A program made the position numbers and the translations under genes. A stretch of 64,000 nt of DNA from positions 13,677,501-13,741,500 of the forward strand of contig NC_065894.1 in the NCBI RefSeq assembly GCF_905147045.1, read 5' to 3'. Origin of the DNA: Nymphalis io (taxonomy: Eukaryota > Arthropoda > Insecta > Lepidoptera > Nymphalidae). A model generated the notes under the pieces. That model did no database searches. It was given only the letters and a program-made list of their open reading frames with translations, and was not told the origin of the DNA. Of this stretch, positions 28,146-41,705 are shown piece after piece; the first letter of the stretch is position 1, and each line of letters starts with the position of its first letter.

Positions 28146-29765
28146 TAATACCGGAAGTGATCACCGCTTGGTTCGAGGCACTCTAAATATCAATTTAAAA
28201 GCCGAAAGATCGAGAATGATGAGGTCTACTCTCCGACCTACCATGCTCCAAGCTGCTCAAGGCTCCGAAAAGTTCCAAATGGAACTTCAAAATCAATTCT
28301 CCGCGTTGGAAACCATAAGCAGCATTGATGAGAGAACCGACACGCTGGTCAAAATACTGCAAAACACATCCCGCGAGTGTTTTCCGCCACAGAGAAGAGA
28401 CAATGCACCAAAACTCTCTGCTGAGACACTCGAGCTCATGAGAAAACGACGAGAACTACCATCGTTTTTGTCAGATAAGGCCTTAAACCGAACAATAAAA
28501 ACAATGACGCGACGCGATCTCCGACGCTCCAATACCCGTGCCATCAAGGCTGCGATTGAGCAAAATCGGGGATCGAAAGTGTTCGCTCGCAAGTTTGGGA
28601 GGCCGCGTCTGACAAAACTTAAAACTGAAAATGGTGGGGTCGTTACCTCTAGGCCTGAGATTGTCGGAGAAGTAGAGAGGTTTTATGGGCAGTTGTTCTC
28701 TTCAAGATCGGATAAACCCGTGGGAATCAGTATTGATGACCAGCGCGCCCCTCTTATGCGCCTTTACTCCGAGGAGCTCCCGGTCGTTGACCAAGGAGAG
28801 ATTAGGGCGGCTCTAGAACAGCTTAAAAACAACAAAGCTCCGGGAGATGACGGAATCACAACAGAGTTGCTTAAGGCAGACGGGACTCCGGTCCTGAAAG
28901 AGCTAGCAAGCCTCTTTAATTCCGTCATCCAACATGGCAAGACCCCGGAAACGTGGAGCGGGAGTGAGGTGGTACTGTTTTTCAAGAAAGGTGATAAAAC
29001 CCTCTTGAAAAACTACAGACCAATCTCCCTCCTGAGTCACGTGTATAAGCTGTTCTCAAGAGTCGTCACGAACCGTCTCGCCAGACGACTTGACGAGTTC
29101 CAGCCCCCAGAGCAAGCCGGCTTTCGATCAGGCTACAGCACCGTGGACCATATCCATACTGTTCGGCAGATTGTGCAGAAGACCGAAGAGTACAATCAGC
29201 CGCTGTGTATGGCATTTGTGGACTACGAGAAAGCCTTCGACTCCATCGAAACCTGGGCAGTGCTCGACTCATTGCAGAGATGTCATATCGATTGGAGATA
29301 TGTCGAGGTACTGAGATGTCTGTACAACGCCGCTACAATGACTGTACACATCCAGGACTGTAAGACGAAGGCGATCCAACTGCGCAAAGGGGTGAGACAA
29401 ATTCAAAGTCGCTCAGCGTGCTATGGAGCGAGCTATGCTCGGAGTATCTTTGAAGGATAAGATCAGAAATGAGATTATCCGGAAAAGAACCGGAGTCACC
29501 GACATAGCTTGCAAAATTAGCAGGCTGAAGTGGCAGTGGGCTGGTCACGTATGTCGTAGGACCGATGGCCGTTGGAGCAGACGAGTCCTAGAGTGGAGAC
29601 CGCGAATCGGCAAGCGCAGCGTAGGGCGCCCTCCAGCCAGGTGGACCGACGACCTTAAGAAGGTGGCGGGCACCAACTGGATGCGGAAGGCGGAGGACAG
29701 GGAGCTTTGGCGCACCTTGGGAGAGGCTTATGTTCAGCAGTGAACAACGATTAGCTGTTGATTGA
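28146..29765 (+). pseudogene. truncated RTE copy with internal deletion
   Basis: Corresponds to 10849-12992. It lacks the endonuclease, starting just upstream of GSDHR, and has lost 524 bp between GGGGTGAGACA and AAATTCAAAGTCG. The deletion removes the catalytic FADD region. The deletion ends share ACA. The frame is open to 29460 and again, in another frame, to 29743. The deletion is absent from the first copy, so it happened during or after the tandem duplication. Confidence 0.9.
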
Positions 29766-30300
29766 TAATAAAAGTAAAGACCTCTACATAATATACTTAT
29801 ATATTTCAAAAATAATATAATCCGAAATTTGTTTAATTAGGAATAATTATAAATATACTGTACAATATAATTGTCTGTATTTGGATTTGATTTTGTATAT
29901 TTAAAGTGCTATTTTATGTAATCGCTTTGAAAATGTTGCGTGTCTTTCTGTGGCAATCATTTGACCGAAACTTAAAATAATATTTGCAAACGACTCGTGC
30001 CAATGTGTTTCTAAGCGAGATTCACGTGTGAAATTTTATTATCGATGATTAATATAGATCAATACAAAAATAGCATTACGAAATAACAATAAATACGAGT
30101 AGGTAATCAAATTCGAATCCTTTTAGTTTAGCTATTCACGGCTTAAAATTAATTGGATAAGTTTAGCTTATCTTTTCTAGACATCGCATACCTTTATATA
30201 TAGGAGCTGACCTTTATATATAGTCCAGACGTATGTTCAAAATATTAGGTAATGAAAGATTTATTTTGAAGAACCAACATGTAAAACGGGCAGCAGAAGC
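29766..30300. repeat. third copy of the ~530-bp repeat
   Basis: B' equivalent of 12993-13527, with the same internal CCTTTATATATAG duplication. Confidence 0.8.
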
Positions 30301-30766
30301 TTTCTCGAAGCTATAACTCTTTTACCGCTAGTACCTGGAAATTGAAGTAGGCAAACAAGTAGTAATAAAATTCGCCGACGCACTTCTTTTTTGAATAAAA
30401 TATAGGCTGGCCATTAGCAATTTACGACATCATTGTTTACATTCTCCGAGAATCTAAGAAGCATTGAAGGGAACCGAAACAAAACATAATTGATGTAGTT
30501 GGCAACGTAAGCTTATAATTTATGATTTTACCCTAATAATAAGCAATAGTTAACGTGATTTGATGTAAAAATATCGAAAATTATCTAAAACTCCGATTCG
30601 AGTAAAAAAGTAATATATGGTTAATTTATTGAGAAAGGTATATACTTATAGTCTATAGCTCGTAGACAATATATATGTGACGTAATGCTATGACACATGT
30701 TTATTAGAACACATAAAATGTAATTATATCTCTATATATATAACTTACCTGTGTATATCTTTGAGT

Positions 30767-31676
30767 GAAACTGAGGAGAGGCGGGAGAATCTTGTTATTG
30801 AACTCGATAGGACATTAGAGCTCATCGCCAAATGGGGTTCTGATAATCTTGTTAAGTTTAATGCCAAGAAAACACAGGTGTGCGCTCTCACAGCGAAAAA
30901 GTCACCATTTTACCCTCATCCCTCCCTCTGTGGCACACCGCTGATGATACAAAGCAAAATCGCCATGCTGGGGATGGAGGTTCGCTGCGACCTTAGTCCA
31001 AGGGTTTACATCGAGGCTATTATAAAAACAGCTTCACGAAAACTCGGAGTTCTGAACAAGGTGCGGCGTTTTTTCACGCCACAACAACTGTGCCTGTTAT
31101 ACAAAACACAGGTACGGTCTTGCGTTGAATATTGCTCGCACCTTTGGGATGGCTCCGCTAAGTACCTACTGGAGGCCTTGGACCGGTTGCAGCGACGTGC
31201 AGTACGCATTATTGGCGACGTAAAAGTCACAAACACCCTTGAACCTTTACAATTGCGTCGCGAGATAGCAGCACTGAGCGCTTTCTATCGTCTGTATCAC
31301 GGCGAGTGCTCTGAGGAATTATTCTCTCTAATTCCTGCTTCCCCCTTCCTTCTTAAGTCCACGCGAGCTGGTTCTCGATGTCACCGCCTAACTGTGACAT
31401 CAATTCCATCGCGCACAAAGAAATTTGGCAACTCCTTTCTTTGTCGCACTACCAAAAAATGGAATTCCTTACCAGCTCACGTGTTCCCCTCCTCTTACAA
31501 CCCGGGTTCCTTCAAACGAGGCGTGAAGAGGCATCTTGCGGGCCGGCAAGGCGGGGACGGCTAGTACAGAACATTCTTCCCGACTGTACTGGCCGTCGTC
31601 GCGTTTGGACTCTACTACCACTTACCATTAGGTGGAGTAGAGTCATTTGCCATCCCGGGGCATATAAAAAAAAAAA
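30767..31676 (+). mobile_element. 5'-truncated CR1/jockey-like LINE (B' copy)
   Basis: Equivalent of 13994-14903, with the same flanking GAGT (30763-30766 and 31677-31680) and the same 267-codon open frame ending at 31564. It was duplicated with the block and is not an independent insertion. Confidence 0.88.
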
Positions 31677-32450
31677 GAGTAAATAGTATGTAAAGTTATT
31701 ATAACTTTTCTTTTAAAATTTCTAAAATAAATAAAAATGTAGTGTCTGTCTCTCAGTTTGCCGGGTCTCGCCAAAAATCGCCAAAAAGTAAAAAAAAATA
31801 TTATAGAGAATATTCTGATGTACTGTTTGTCTTTAAAATTATCATCCAAATCCGTTGTATACCTATATAGGTAGATAAGTATAATTACAAAAAATATTTA
31901 CAAAGAATGAATTATAATGGCACAGGTTACATGTGAATGCCCACGCGCCTGCCATTTGTGTTAACCCATTACAAAACTTAGTGGTCGGTTCGACCATTTT
32001 GTATTGTTGACATATTTCAAGATGGATGGTATAACTGTTTCACAATAATGTGTGTTTGATATCTATTTTATTTTCCGTTAGTGTTTTTTTGGACGGCAGA
32101 CGATTTAAATTCCATGAATTTCAATTTGAAATAACTTCGAAGAGATACACTGAATACGGTTTTGTCACGAACTTTCTATAAATGACTTTTGTATATTTAA
32201 ATGTGTTACTTCGTGAAAATTAACAAAAATAAATTAGTAATGAGTATTTAAAAATATTTTTTTTATAATTTGGTTTAATTACTGCAATTAAATGAATAGT
32301 AATCATTTCAAAAAGTATATTATTCTATATTTAAATTTTCTTTTTCGGAAGCATAAAGCTTAATAGTCCCTTTCAAATTAAACTTATTTAATTTTTTTAA
32401 AGGCCCTAATGGTGAGTTCCCATAACAGATAATGATGTCCAGCGCGTGCT

Positions 32451-32747
32451 TTGATAAAAGTCATCGAAGCGTCATCAGGGGACCAACTGATGCGTCTTTC
32501 TCGTAACTTCCGGTCGAAATTTTGCAATTATATAAATAAAAACCGACGGTGGTCCTACATTGATCCCGTGACAGGAAAGGGTTATAATACCTTAAACGTT
32601 TCAAGTGAGACGCATCTACAATTGGTCAAAAGATTATTCAAAAACATGAAAAACCAGTTGTTTGGGTTGATGCATTACTTTAAATATTGTCATTTATTGA
32701 ACTTTAGCTTCCGATATGTATTTTTTCAAATTTTCAATAACCGATAA
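32451..32747 (+). CDS. unrecognised reading frame (B' copy of 15678)
   Basis: Translation identical to the first copy, including RRWSYIDPVTGKGYN. No ATG at the start. Function unknown. Confidence 0.15.
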   Translation: MIKVIEASSGDQLMRLSRNFRSKFCNYINKNRRWSYIDPVTGKGYNTLNVSSETHLQLVKRLFKNMKNQLFGLMHYFKYCHLLNFSFRYVFFQIFNNR

Positions 32748-33674
32748 CGAAATTTCGACCTTCAGAACTAACCCCGTGGACGGTCGGAGACAAAAGTTGA
32801 AAATGAAGAATTAAAGGCTATTGTGGAAGCGGATCCATCACAAAGCACTTCAGAGATAGCTGCAGTCTTCGGGGTAAGTGATAAAACTGTATTAATTCAT
32901 TTCAAGCAAATCGGGAAAGTAAAAAAACTTGAACGATGGGTACCTCATGAATTGAGTGAATCGAACTTGCAAACACGCGTAGACTGCTGTGTTACTTTGC
33001 TCAACCGACACAATAATGAAGGGATTTTAAATCGAATCATTACTTGTGATGAAAAGTAGATACTGTACGATAATCGGAAGCGCTCGTCGCTATGGCTGAA
33101 CCGTGGAAACCCAGCCAAATCCTACCCTAAACGAAAATTGACTCAGAAACAGTTACTTGTGAGTGTTTGGTGGACTAGCGCCGGTGTCGTTCACTACAGC
33201 TTTTTAAAATCTGGCCAAACTATTACGGCATATCTATTGTCAGCAACTGCAAACCATGAAGGAAGAACTAGCAGCTAAACAACCGAGATTGGTCAATCGC
33301 TCTAGGCCACTGCTGCTTCACGACAACGCAAGACACACACTGTACAATTAACAACCACTAAGTTAAATGCTACAATTAGAATGTCTACGACATCCACCGT
33401 ATCCCCCGGGCCTGTCTCCAACAGATTACCATTTTTTCCGGAATTTGGACAACTTCTTACAAGGAAAAAAATTCAACTCCGATGCGGAGGTCCAAACCGC
33501 CTTCAAAGAGTTTATTGATTCTCGCCCCCATGGTGTTTTTTAGTAAAAGGATCTATGAGATAGCAAAAGTGTATGAATAGCAACAGTATTTTGATTAATT
33601 AAATATATTTTACAAAAAAAAAAAAAAACTTTATATTCCTCCCGTACAAAACGTCAATTTCATATGTAAGGACC
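32746..33674 (+). pseudogene. mariner transposase relic (B' copy)
   Basis: Equivalent of 15973-16901, with the same TAG after ITCDEK and the same frameshifts. One substitution (CAGAAACAG against CAGAAAAAG) was noticed. The 3' inverted repeat is intact and the 5' one absent. Confidence 0.8.
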
Positions 33675-34813
33675 TAATAATAATACATTTATTGTTATAT
33701 GGTTCTTTAAGTAAAGCTTCTTTGGATGCGATATGAATTAAATTTCAATATAGTATAAGAGCAACGTTTCTGTATGTAATGTTTAAGTGAGTTCCAAACC
33801 TTCTCTCCTTAATTAATTATTTAAGTCGAGTCTTTACCTAGCGATTGTTAAGTTAGGTACTTAAGTCCTGTGTTTGACAGAAAGTTACTGTCTAACACAA
33901 ACGGGTTGAAAAATGCTTATCTAATTATGTATTTAAAAATATAACATTTATGTTACGTTCTTATAGCTCACTTCTCACACATACTTTTATCACCGAAATT
34001 TAGTTGAGAAGGTTTGATTTTTGATTTTTTATGTGAAACTTTGATTTTTAAAGACGTATAAATTCGTAAGTACATATTTTTTAATTGTTAATTTTAAGGC
34101 TTAGTGATAACTTGACGGTGTAATTATTTCAGTAAATAAATAAAATAAACTCAATTCACAAATATCAACGTTTAATTTGGTCTTGGAGTGATGTTTAAGA
34201 TTTATTTACTGATAGCTTTTGCGTCAGTTTCGTGTTAAGCAGAAAACTCGGACGATGTCACTATTGTTTACAGCGACCGCATTGCGATAAATTGAACACA
34301 ACTCGCTCAGTCTATACAAGAGCAAAGAACAAAGGTTTCGAATTAAGATAAAATTGTATAAAAGGCAAATAAAGGTTCTCAAATAACAAAATGTACTCAA
34401 GTTCTCGGCTGTAGTTCAAAAGCTGCTGTAATTTATACTAAGTAAACATGTCGCACGCGACTTTGTTAACGCTAACAATTCATAAGGACATTTTTTTGAT
34501 CCCGCTATAAATATATGACATTAAGAGACTGTAACTGATTTAAATAATTACTAATTATATTTCTTTGCTTATTTTATTCCATTTGACATTCCTAACTGTA
34601 ATATTTGACTTACTCCCAGCAAAATAGTAATAGAATCCTATTGGTTAAGGGGAAATTTAATATTTATGTCGCCTACAGTCCCGTTACGAGTCCCGCAGGT
34701 AGACGATTACCCCTTCCACAACACCCTTTTACGCCCACAAATGAGACAGACGCGTTAGAAAATTGCATTCAGTGTTTACTGACTATTTGTTCAGAAAACA
34801 ACACATGCTAAAA
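33675..34813. other. non-coding upstream region of the B' bZIP cluster
   Basis: Equivalent of 16902-18040, with single-base differences near 34075 and 34207. No gene recognised. Confidence 0.4.
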
Positions 34814-35421
34814 ATGGCTTTGTGGACCCCCTACGCGGAGGAACCTTTGGACTTAACTACAAATGTTAAACAGGAAGTCTCACCAGACAGTACCTCAACA
34901 CCTGGTTTCAAGGTTCCTGACTATAGATATTCATCAGAGCCACCGAGTTTAGAACATGAAAATAGATCTTACAATTGTTATGAGTGCAACATCCCGCCGT
35001 CCCAAATATCTCCGGTCGAGAGTTGGAACTACAGAAACGCACCTTCAACATCGCAATCAGAGGACTTAGATGTCGACTCGCTGTCTGATGATGCCGAGTA
35101 TCAAGCCTTTTCAAGCAGGATGCATTTCGAGCTATGGCCGAGAAGAATGGAGGCAGCTTACTTGGAAATAATCCGAGAATGAGGCGAGCGGTCCAGAGGA
35201 ATCGAGACGCTGACGACTCGTACAGGAAGCAGAGAGAAAAAAACAATTACGCGGCGAAACAGAGCAGAGACAGACGAAAGTTAAGAGAAGTTCGTCACGC
35301 GTTTCAAGTGACATATCTAAAGAAAAGAATTGCAAAATTAAGGCCCAAGCTCAGAGAACGAGTATGTCAACCTTGTCAACATCGCAAACAAATACGGAGC
35401 TTCCACCGCATCCGTGTATAA
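34814..35421 (+). pseudogene. bZIP1 paralog (B' copy)
   Basis: Same start MALWTPYAEE, PLDLT motif, one-base-short T run (about 35108-35111) and basic region KNNYAAKQSRDRRK as at 18041. No base difference from the first copy was seen. The identical disabling frameshift shows that it predates the 17-kb tandem duplication. Confidence 0.7.
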
Positions 35422-36159
35422 GCACAGTGCAACACAGTGTTGAACCGTACCCATACATCGGGTATGTCCAGCCCATGTACGTGCCCGTTGTTGAACCATC
35501 GCCTGGGCCTTCGAGTTCCGGGTTGCAGCAATCGACTAATAATTATATAAGTACGTGCTTAATATCGCCACCCAAGTCTCCGGGATCAGACAAAAAAAAA
35601 AGCGTCCAACGGAGCTTCCACCGTATCCGTGTATAAGCACAGTGCAACACAGTGTTGAACCGTACCCATACATCGGGTATGTCCAGCCCATGTACGTGCC
35701 CGTTGTTGAACCAGCGTCTGCGTCTTCGAGTACAAATATGTCGCAATCGATGAGTGTCTCAAGGAGTACGTGCGTATTTTCGCCACCCAAGTCTCCGGTA
35801 TCAGACAAAAAAAAAAGCGTCCAAGTTATATGATAGATGTAGACGCTCTATCAGACGATCCGGACTACCTTGCGTTCGAGAGGGAAGCCCTCAGAGCAAT
35901 GGCCGAAAAGAAAGGAGGGTCGTTGCTCGGTAATAATCCGAGAATGCGTCGTGCCGTGCAAACTAATCAGAGCGCCGACGATTTTTATAGAAAACAGAGA
36001 GAGAGGAATAATTTTGCTGCAAAGCAGAGCCGTGACAGGAGAAAACTACGAGAGATCCACAATTCACTCAAGGTCACTTATTTGAAAAAATACCTGTCTA
36101 AGATCATACGTCTGCTGTCTTCGAATAGGTGTATAGTGTGTGACCAGACGTTCCTTTAG
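35379..36159 (+). pseudogene. bZIP2 chimeric paralog (B' copy)
   Basis: The two 217-bp modules, the ten-A runs at 35592-35601 and 35807-35816, and the bZIP domain ending CIVCDQTFL are all as in the first copy. The chimera therefore formed before the tandem duplication. Confidence 0.65.
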
Positions 36160-36807
36160 AGATTTAGAATTATAATAGTGTTTAATTTTTTTTATTTTGA
36201 ACTATAAGTTCTAAACTCTAAGGTGTTTGTGCAATGATGTTTGTGCAATCTTATAAATAGTATACTTGGAGTATTACAAGGTTGTACATAATTTTCCGTG
36301 ACTGCGTTGTCGGCTAAAACTTAATATATATAAAATTAAATACAGTTACATCCGGAGAGGAGCCATACGGTGTCATTTGCTTCCTGTTCTTGCATGAATA
36401 ACATTTATGAATCGTTCGAATTATCTTTCATTATTCACGAATGGTTTAACTTCTATTTGACCGAATGTTGCAACTAAAATCATATTCTCCAACAATTTCT
36501 TCTGCAATGGTTATAATAAATTACTTAAATTAATATCAGTATGAAACCAAAGAACACGTAGAGCATCGTACATACAATAAAATGAAGAAATTATTTGAAA
36601 ACATTTCGCGATATTGTATCAGAAAATTGTGACATCATGATATCATTGTAATCAACCTTCACATTTTTCTATCTATTGTGTCAAAAACAAGCAAGCTTGA
36701 GTAGCAAATTAATAGCAAACGCAAAATCTACGCAACTCTTCATAATAGACCGAAAATCACCCCATTGTTCTTCCGATGTGTCCCGTTGGTTCAGGTAGCG
36801 GAAGTAA

Positions 36808-36938
36808 CCCGTGCAGCGGGGTGGGGGTTCCCTGCACAATTAGACCACACCCCCGAGAATAAAAGACCGGGGCGACCAACAACATCATTAGTTACTCGCA
36901 GTCAACCGTAACTACTAACCGTACTAACTAAAGTAATC
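36808..36938 (+). promoter_or_regulatory. probable bZIP3 promoter (B' copy)
   Basis: The same GC-rich island, GAATAAAAGA TATA-like element (36856-36865) and TCATTAGT initiator (36885-36892) as at 20035, with no difference seen. Confidence 0.5.
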
Positions 36939-37573
36939 ATGGCTCTCTGGACACCATACGCTGAGGACTCACCATTAGATCTATCTGTGAATAGTACACG
37001 TGAAACGACATCGCAAACAAATACGGAGCTTCCACCGCATCCGTGTATAAGCACAGTGCAACACAGTGTTGAACCGTACCCATACATCGGGTATGTCCAG
37101 CCCATGTACGTGCCCGTTGTTGAACCATCGCCTGCGTCTTCGAGTACAAATATGTCGCAATCAATGAGTGTCTCAAGGAGTACGTGCGTATTTTCGCCAC
37201 CCAAGTCTCCGGTATCAGACAAAAAAAAAAGCGTCCAAGTTATATGATAGATGTAGACGCTCTATCAGACGATCCGGACTACCTTGCGTTCGAAAGGGAA
37301 GCCCTCAGAGCAATGGCCGAAAAGAAAGGAGGGTCGTTGCTCGGTAATAATCCGAGAATGCGTCGTGCCTTGCAAACTAATCAGAACGCCGACGATTTTT
37401 ATAGAAAACAGAGAGAGAGGAATAATTTTGCTGCAAAGCAGAGCCGTGACAGGAGAAAACTACGAGAGATCCACAATTCACTCAAGGTCACATATTTGAA
37501 AAAATACCTGTCTAAGATCATACGTCTGCTGTCTTCGAATAGGTGTATAGTGTGTGACCAGACGTGCCTTTAG
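36939..37573 (+). CDS. bZIP3 (B' copy), frame break at A10
   Basis: Identical by eye to 20166-20800: PLDLS at residues 12-16, ten-A run at 37221-37230, acidic DVDALSDDPDYL, basic region ERNNFAAKQSRDRRK, C-terminus CIVCDQTCL, AATAAA shortly after the stop. The same -1 shift is needed to read the bZIP domain. It has the same nuclear repressor-type interpretation and the same uncertainty. Confidence 0.65.
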
Positions 37574-38369
37574 AGATTTAGAATTATAATAGTGTTTATT
37601 TTTTTTTAAATAAATGTGTTGAAATAAATTTAATAAATGACCAAACATAAATTGACCTTTTAATTATTTAAAACCTTTTAGTTTTGTTACAAAATCATAG
37701 AAAGTTATAATCAATTTGAAGTTTACACTAACAATATCTATATCGAGTCAAATATCTTCAATAGATTTTTCTATCTTGTATCATAAAGATAAGGTGGACT
37801 ACCGAGCTTAACCCCATTCAAGTCCCCATTGATTAAAAAGTTAAGTACATACCATTAAGTTACAATAGAATGGGTGCGGCTTGCGCAAGCGCCGCTTTTT
37901 GCTTCTTTCCGACCAATCAGGTTCACGAATGAGTGTTTATTGTGTATTCAAAGATGATCGATAGATATACATAATTTACTTTTATATTTACTTTAAATGG
38001 GTTTAGTGTATTTTTAATTTGTAGATAATCAATATAAAATGTTTAAAAGCAAATACGAAACCGTTCAATATTTTTTTTGCCTCTGTTCATCAAACGATTT
38101 GTGTTATGTTTATTAGCTATTAAGATGCACACGGAATGATATCAATAAATAAATGGAAATAAGGGTGAAAAAATAACAGTACGAAACTTGCAAATTCATA
38201 TATGTACTACTCAAATTTTCAATAATCCACCGCGCGAACATTAGTGTTATATTAGCTTCTTAATTAAAGTTATTTTAGGTTAAGAAATCTAAAAATAAAA
38301 CTAATTCCTGTACTTAAACTAGATTTATTTCGCTACAAATAACCTTACACAACTGGATATAACAGACTA

Positions 38370-40063
38370 CTATACTTTCTGCTTGATGACGTGCGGCAAG
38401 TCGAATTTACCTCGGACGCATTTCAGCTTCACACCGGGACAATCTTTAACTCTGAAATTGATAAAAAACCCAAATTCATCACACATTATTGGTGGCAGAC
38501 GCAGCAGATACTTGTTAAGTTTAATATTAATCCATTTGGTTTTTGGTAATTTTTATGGATCGCTTATAAAGCTAATCACAAGGTTGATAAGTAGTCACCA
38601 ACGCCCATGAATTTTGAAAATATTAACTATTCCTTACATCGTCAACGCACCAATAATGGGAACAGAGATATATATCTTTTGCCTGCATTTACACTGGCTC
38701 ACTCACCTTTGTAATTGTAAAAAGATCTATAGCTAAGTATATTTATAGTCAAGATGTGCTGCAGTATTATGGCGACTGCTCCATTTGTCATAATGAACCA
38801 CATCACTCACCTGCCGACTCTAACGAGCACGATATTGTGTTCCTGCAGGTTGTGTCCGATGCCCGGCACGTAGGCGATCATCTCTCGCCCGCTGGAGAGA
38901 CGCACGAGCACGCATTTACGGTTAGCGGAGTTCGGCTTCTTGGGTTTTCTGATCAAGGTTTTTAGTATCACACCCTGAAATTATGTTCCTTATTTAACTA
39001 AAAGTAAGAGCCTGTTTAGGGAAACATAACAGGGGTTCTGGGTTATGCTTTAATGAGAAGGTTTGGAGCTTAATTCATCACGTTGCTCCGTCGACTGTTC
39101 GTGAATACACACACACACACATACACTTGTAGGTTTTTCACGTTATTTTACTTCAAAGTAAAGCACTGTATTAAAAACACAAATTAAACACACGAATATT
39201 CAGTGATGCTTATATGCTTGGTACAGATTTACTCGATTTAGCTAAATAATCGAGGTTTTGTAAAACACATTGTTAGGAGACTATGTAAAAATATATATCT
39301 TAATATTCCGTATGGGTAAATAAAAACCTTCATAATATAAGAGATATTTGTGCACATTGTCTTTTATGCATATTTCTAATGCGCTGTTCATAGCAGTAAG
39401 TTTTGGCATCCCTTGTTCATATGTTACAATTACATCCTAAAGTTGAGAGTGGTGTTTCAAAATATTTTTTTTAATTTTATATTTGTATCGCAGACTGGAA
39501 TCTAAGATGTAATGTCCTATTTGCCTGTTCCTTACCTAACTTCTTAACTCTACAAAACAAACGATAAACGATATACACACACAACGATACAAATTATTGA
39601 TATGAGGCGGTAAACTAATGAGTGGTATTCACACAAGCGCGCCTGACCATATTAATAGTGACATTTAACTGAAAATTGTAAATTAATAATTTAAAAAAAC
39701 CTAATACACGCATTTTATAGAATTATTTTTTTCCAATTTTGTTTAATGTTAGTTTAGTATGGAGAGTGTTTCTGAAGGGACAATATTAGTAAAACACCAG
39801 TGAGTTTGTTATAGCCCGGTTTCTATATTTAACGAATTATTTTTTTACATCTGTAACCGATAATTTTGATATGACTTCAATACTTACGGAACGTTATTTT
39901 TTAAATGTTTTTTATTCATGCATAAGGCAAAACTAATTGTTTTTTTTTTTTTTAAATATAGTAACCGGATATGAAAGAATAGAAGTATGTAAAATAGTCA
40001 GCATACCTTGGCGAAAGGATTTCCATTGAGCGGATTTCTTGATTTTCTCTTTTTGATATGTGT
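38370..40063 (-). CDS. mRpS12: mitochondrial ribosomal protein S12 exons (B' copy)
   Basis: Exons at 40063-40007, 38974-38811 and 38451-38370 correspond to the first copy. All four splice-site dinucleotides and every coding base I compared are unchanged. The LINE tail again abuts the first visible exon. A substitution lies in the long intron (CTAACTTC against CTAGCTTC), so exon identity is not simply due to zero divergence. The initiator exon is again not visible. Confidence 0.85.
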
Positions 40064-41375
40064 AAGCTCCAAACCTCCTCCTCAAAAAGGGAGAGGAGGC
40101 CTTAACCCAGCAGTGGGGCATTTATAAGTTGTTACTGTATTTAATATTTCTTGCAATTTAACGGCTCGGTTTTAATGACATTGTAATGTATAAATTTAAC
40201 GTATATATATCGCCGTTGCAGTTTTATTATATGTACATATATAAAGTCAAGATTTTTTTTCCCTAGTTACCTAGTCAGAACAACAAATGATTATTATAGA
40301 TTGTTTTGTTATTTTTAAAATAGATGTTATTTTTTGCAAATTAAAAATATTCCAGGAACCCGAAACATATTCAGAAGTTAAAATTATTTGAGCAACAACT
40401 AAAATAACAAACGTATAGTAGAGTCGAAGGCAATATCACGTAGTGTCCGGCTGAATGTTATTGTTTGAGAAAATCGTCGCCAAGTGTCTCCCGGGAGAGA
40501 GGCTTGCATCTGTCTAGCGCAAGCAAATATTATAATATCGATACAAGTTACGAGCTGAACACTTGTTGGACGTGTTTTAAGATTTGTTGATTTCATATGC
40601 AATTAAATCAAAGCGACAGTTGACAATAGTACAAATACATTTGTAGGTATAAGATTTGATTTGAGTAGAATAGAAGAATTAGTAACGTACCTACTTTATC
40701 CTGAATTTGTTGATTTGGGGCTGATTTATCGATGGGACTATGTTATTTTGAAAAGTGAACTGGCGATCAAAAAATCGGTCGTATAAAATTAAAGAATTGA
40801 AGTCATTTTTTTTCATCAAAAATATTTATACAGAGCGTCATTTACAAAACGCGTATACACTAAACTTGGACTGTGTCTGAAACAGTACCTGCTCTTTTTG
40901 CGGATTATAATCCGCTAATAGTGGGCATTGTCCGCACACGACGGACACATAGATTTGAAATTATCCTTTCTGACAACGTTGCTTCGAAATTATTTAGAAA
41001 AAAAAGTCCACAGGCGACAATAGGGAAGAGTTGCGCTACGGGAGCATTGTCTGTTCCCAGAAACGCTGTAAATCATATTTGTGTAAGAATAACTTTAATA
41101 CCACTCACAAATGGTACAACTTTATCGCAATTGTCAATTCAACATCTCATACTATGCGTTCGGTTATTGCAAATAACTGCACATTGTTATCAACAATAAT
41201 AATAATTCTTGGAAGGATTCTTAAGACTTCTAGAAGAAAACTTATGATATATTTTCGTAACATTAACGAATTGATAGTATAATGTTAAATATTCATAATC
41301 TATATTGTTTAAATATGTATTATATATAAAAATGAAGTAACAGATCTTAAATGTCTTACTGCCAATTATGGAGAA

Positions 41376-41705
41376 GGTATGGAGTATACTTCACCAGGCC
41401 AGGTGGAGTATACTCCAATATTTCATGTATTTACTGGTGGTAGGGCTTTGTGCAAGCTCGTCTGTGTAGGTACCACCCACTCATCAGATATTCTATCGCA
41501 AATCAGCAGTACTTGGTATTGTGTTCTGGTTTGAAGGGTGAGTCAGTAATTACAGGCACAAGGGACATAACATCTCAGTTCTCAACGTTGGTAGCGCATT
41601 GGCAATGTAAGCGATGATTAACATTTCTTACAATGCCAATATCACTGGGCGTTGGTGACCACTTACCATCAGGTGGCCCATATACTCGTCATACCTATAT
41701 AAAAA
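41376..41705 (+). repeat. lepidopteran interspersed repeat (B' copy of 24601)
   Basis: Same family and orientation, with several substitutions (CACCAGGCC against CACCACGCC; ATATCACTGGGC against ATATCTATGGGC). Confidence 0.75.
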
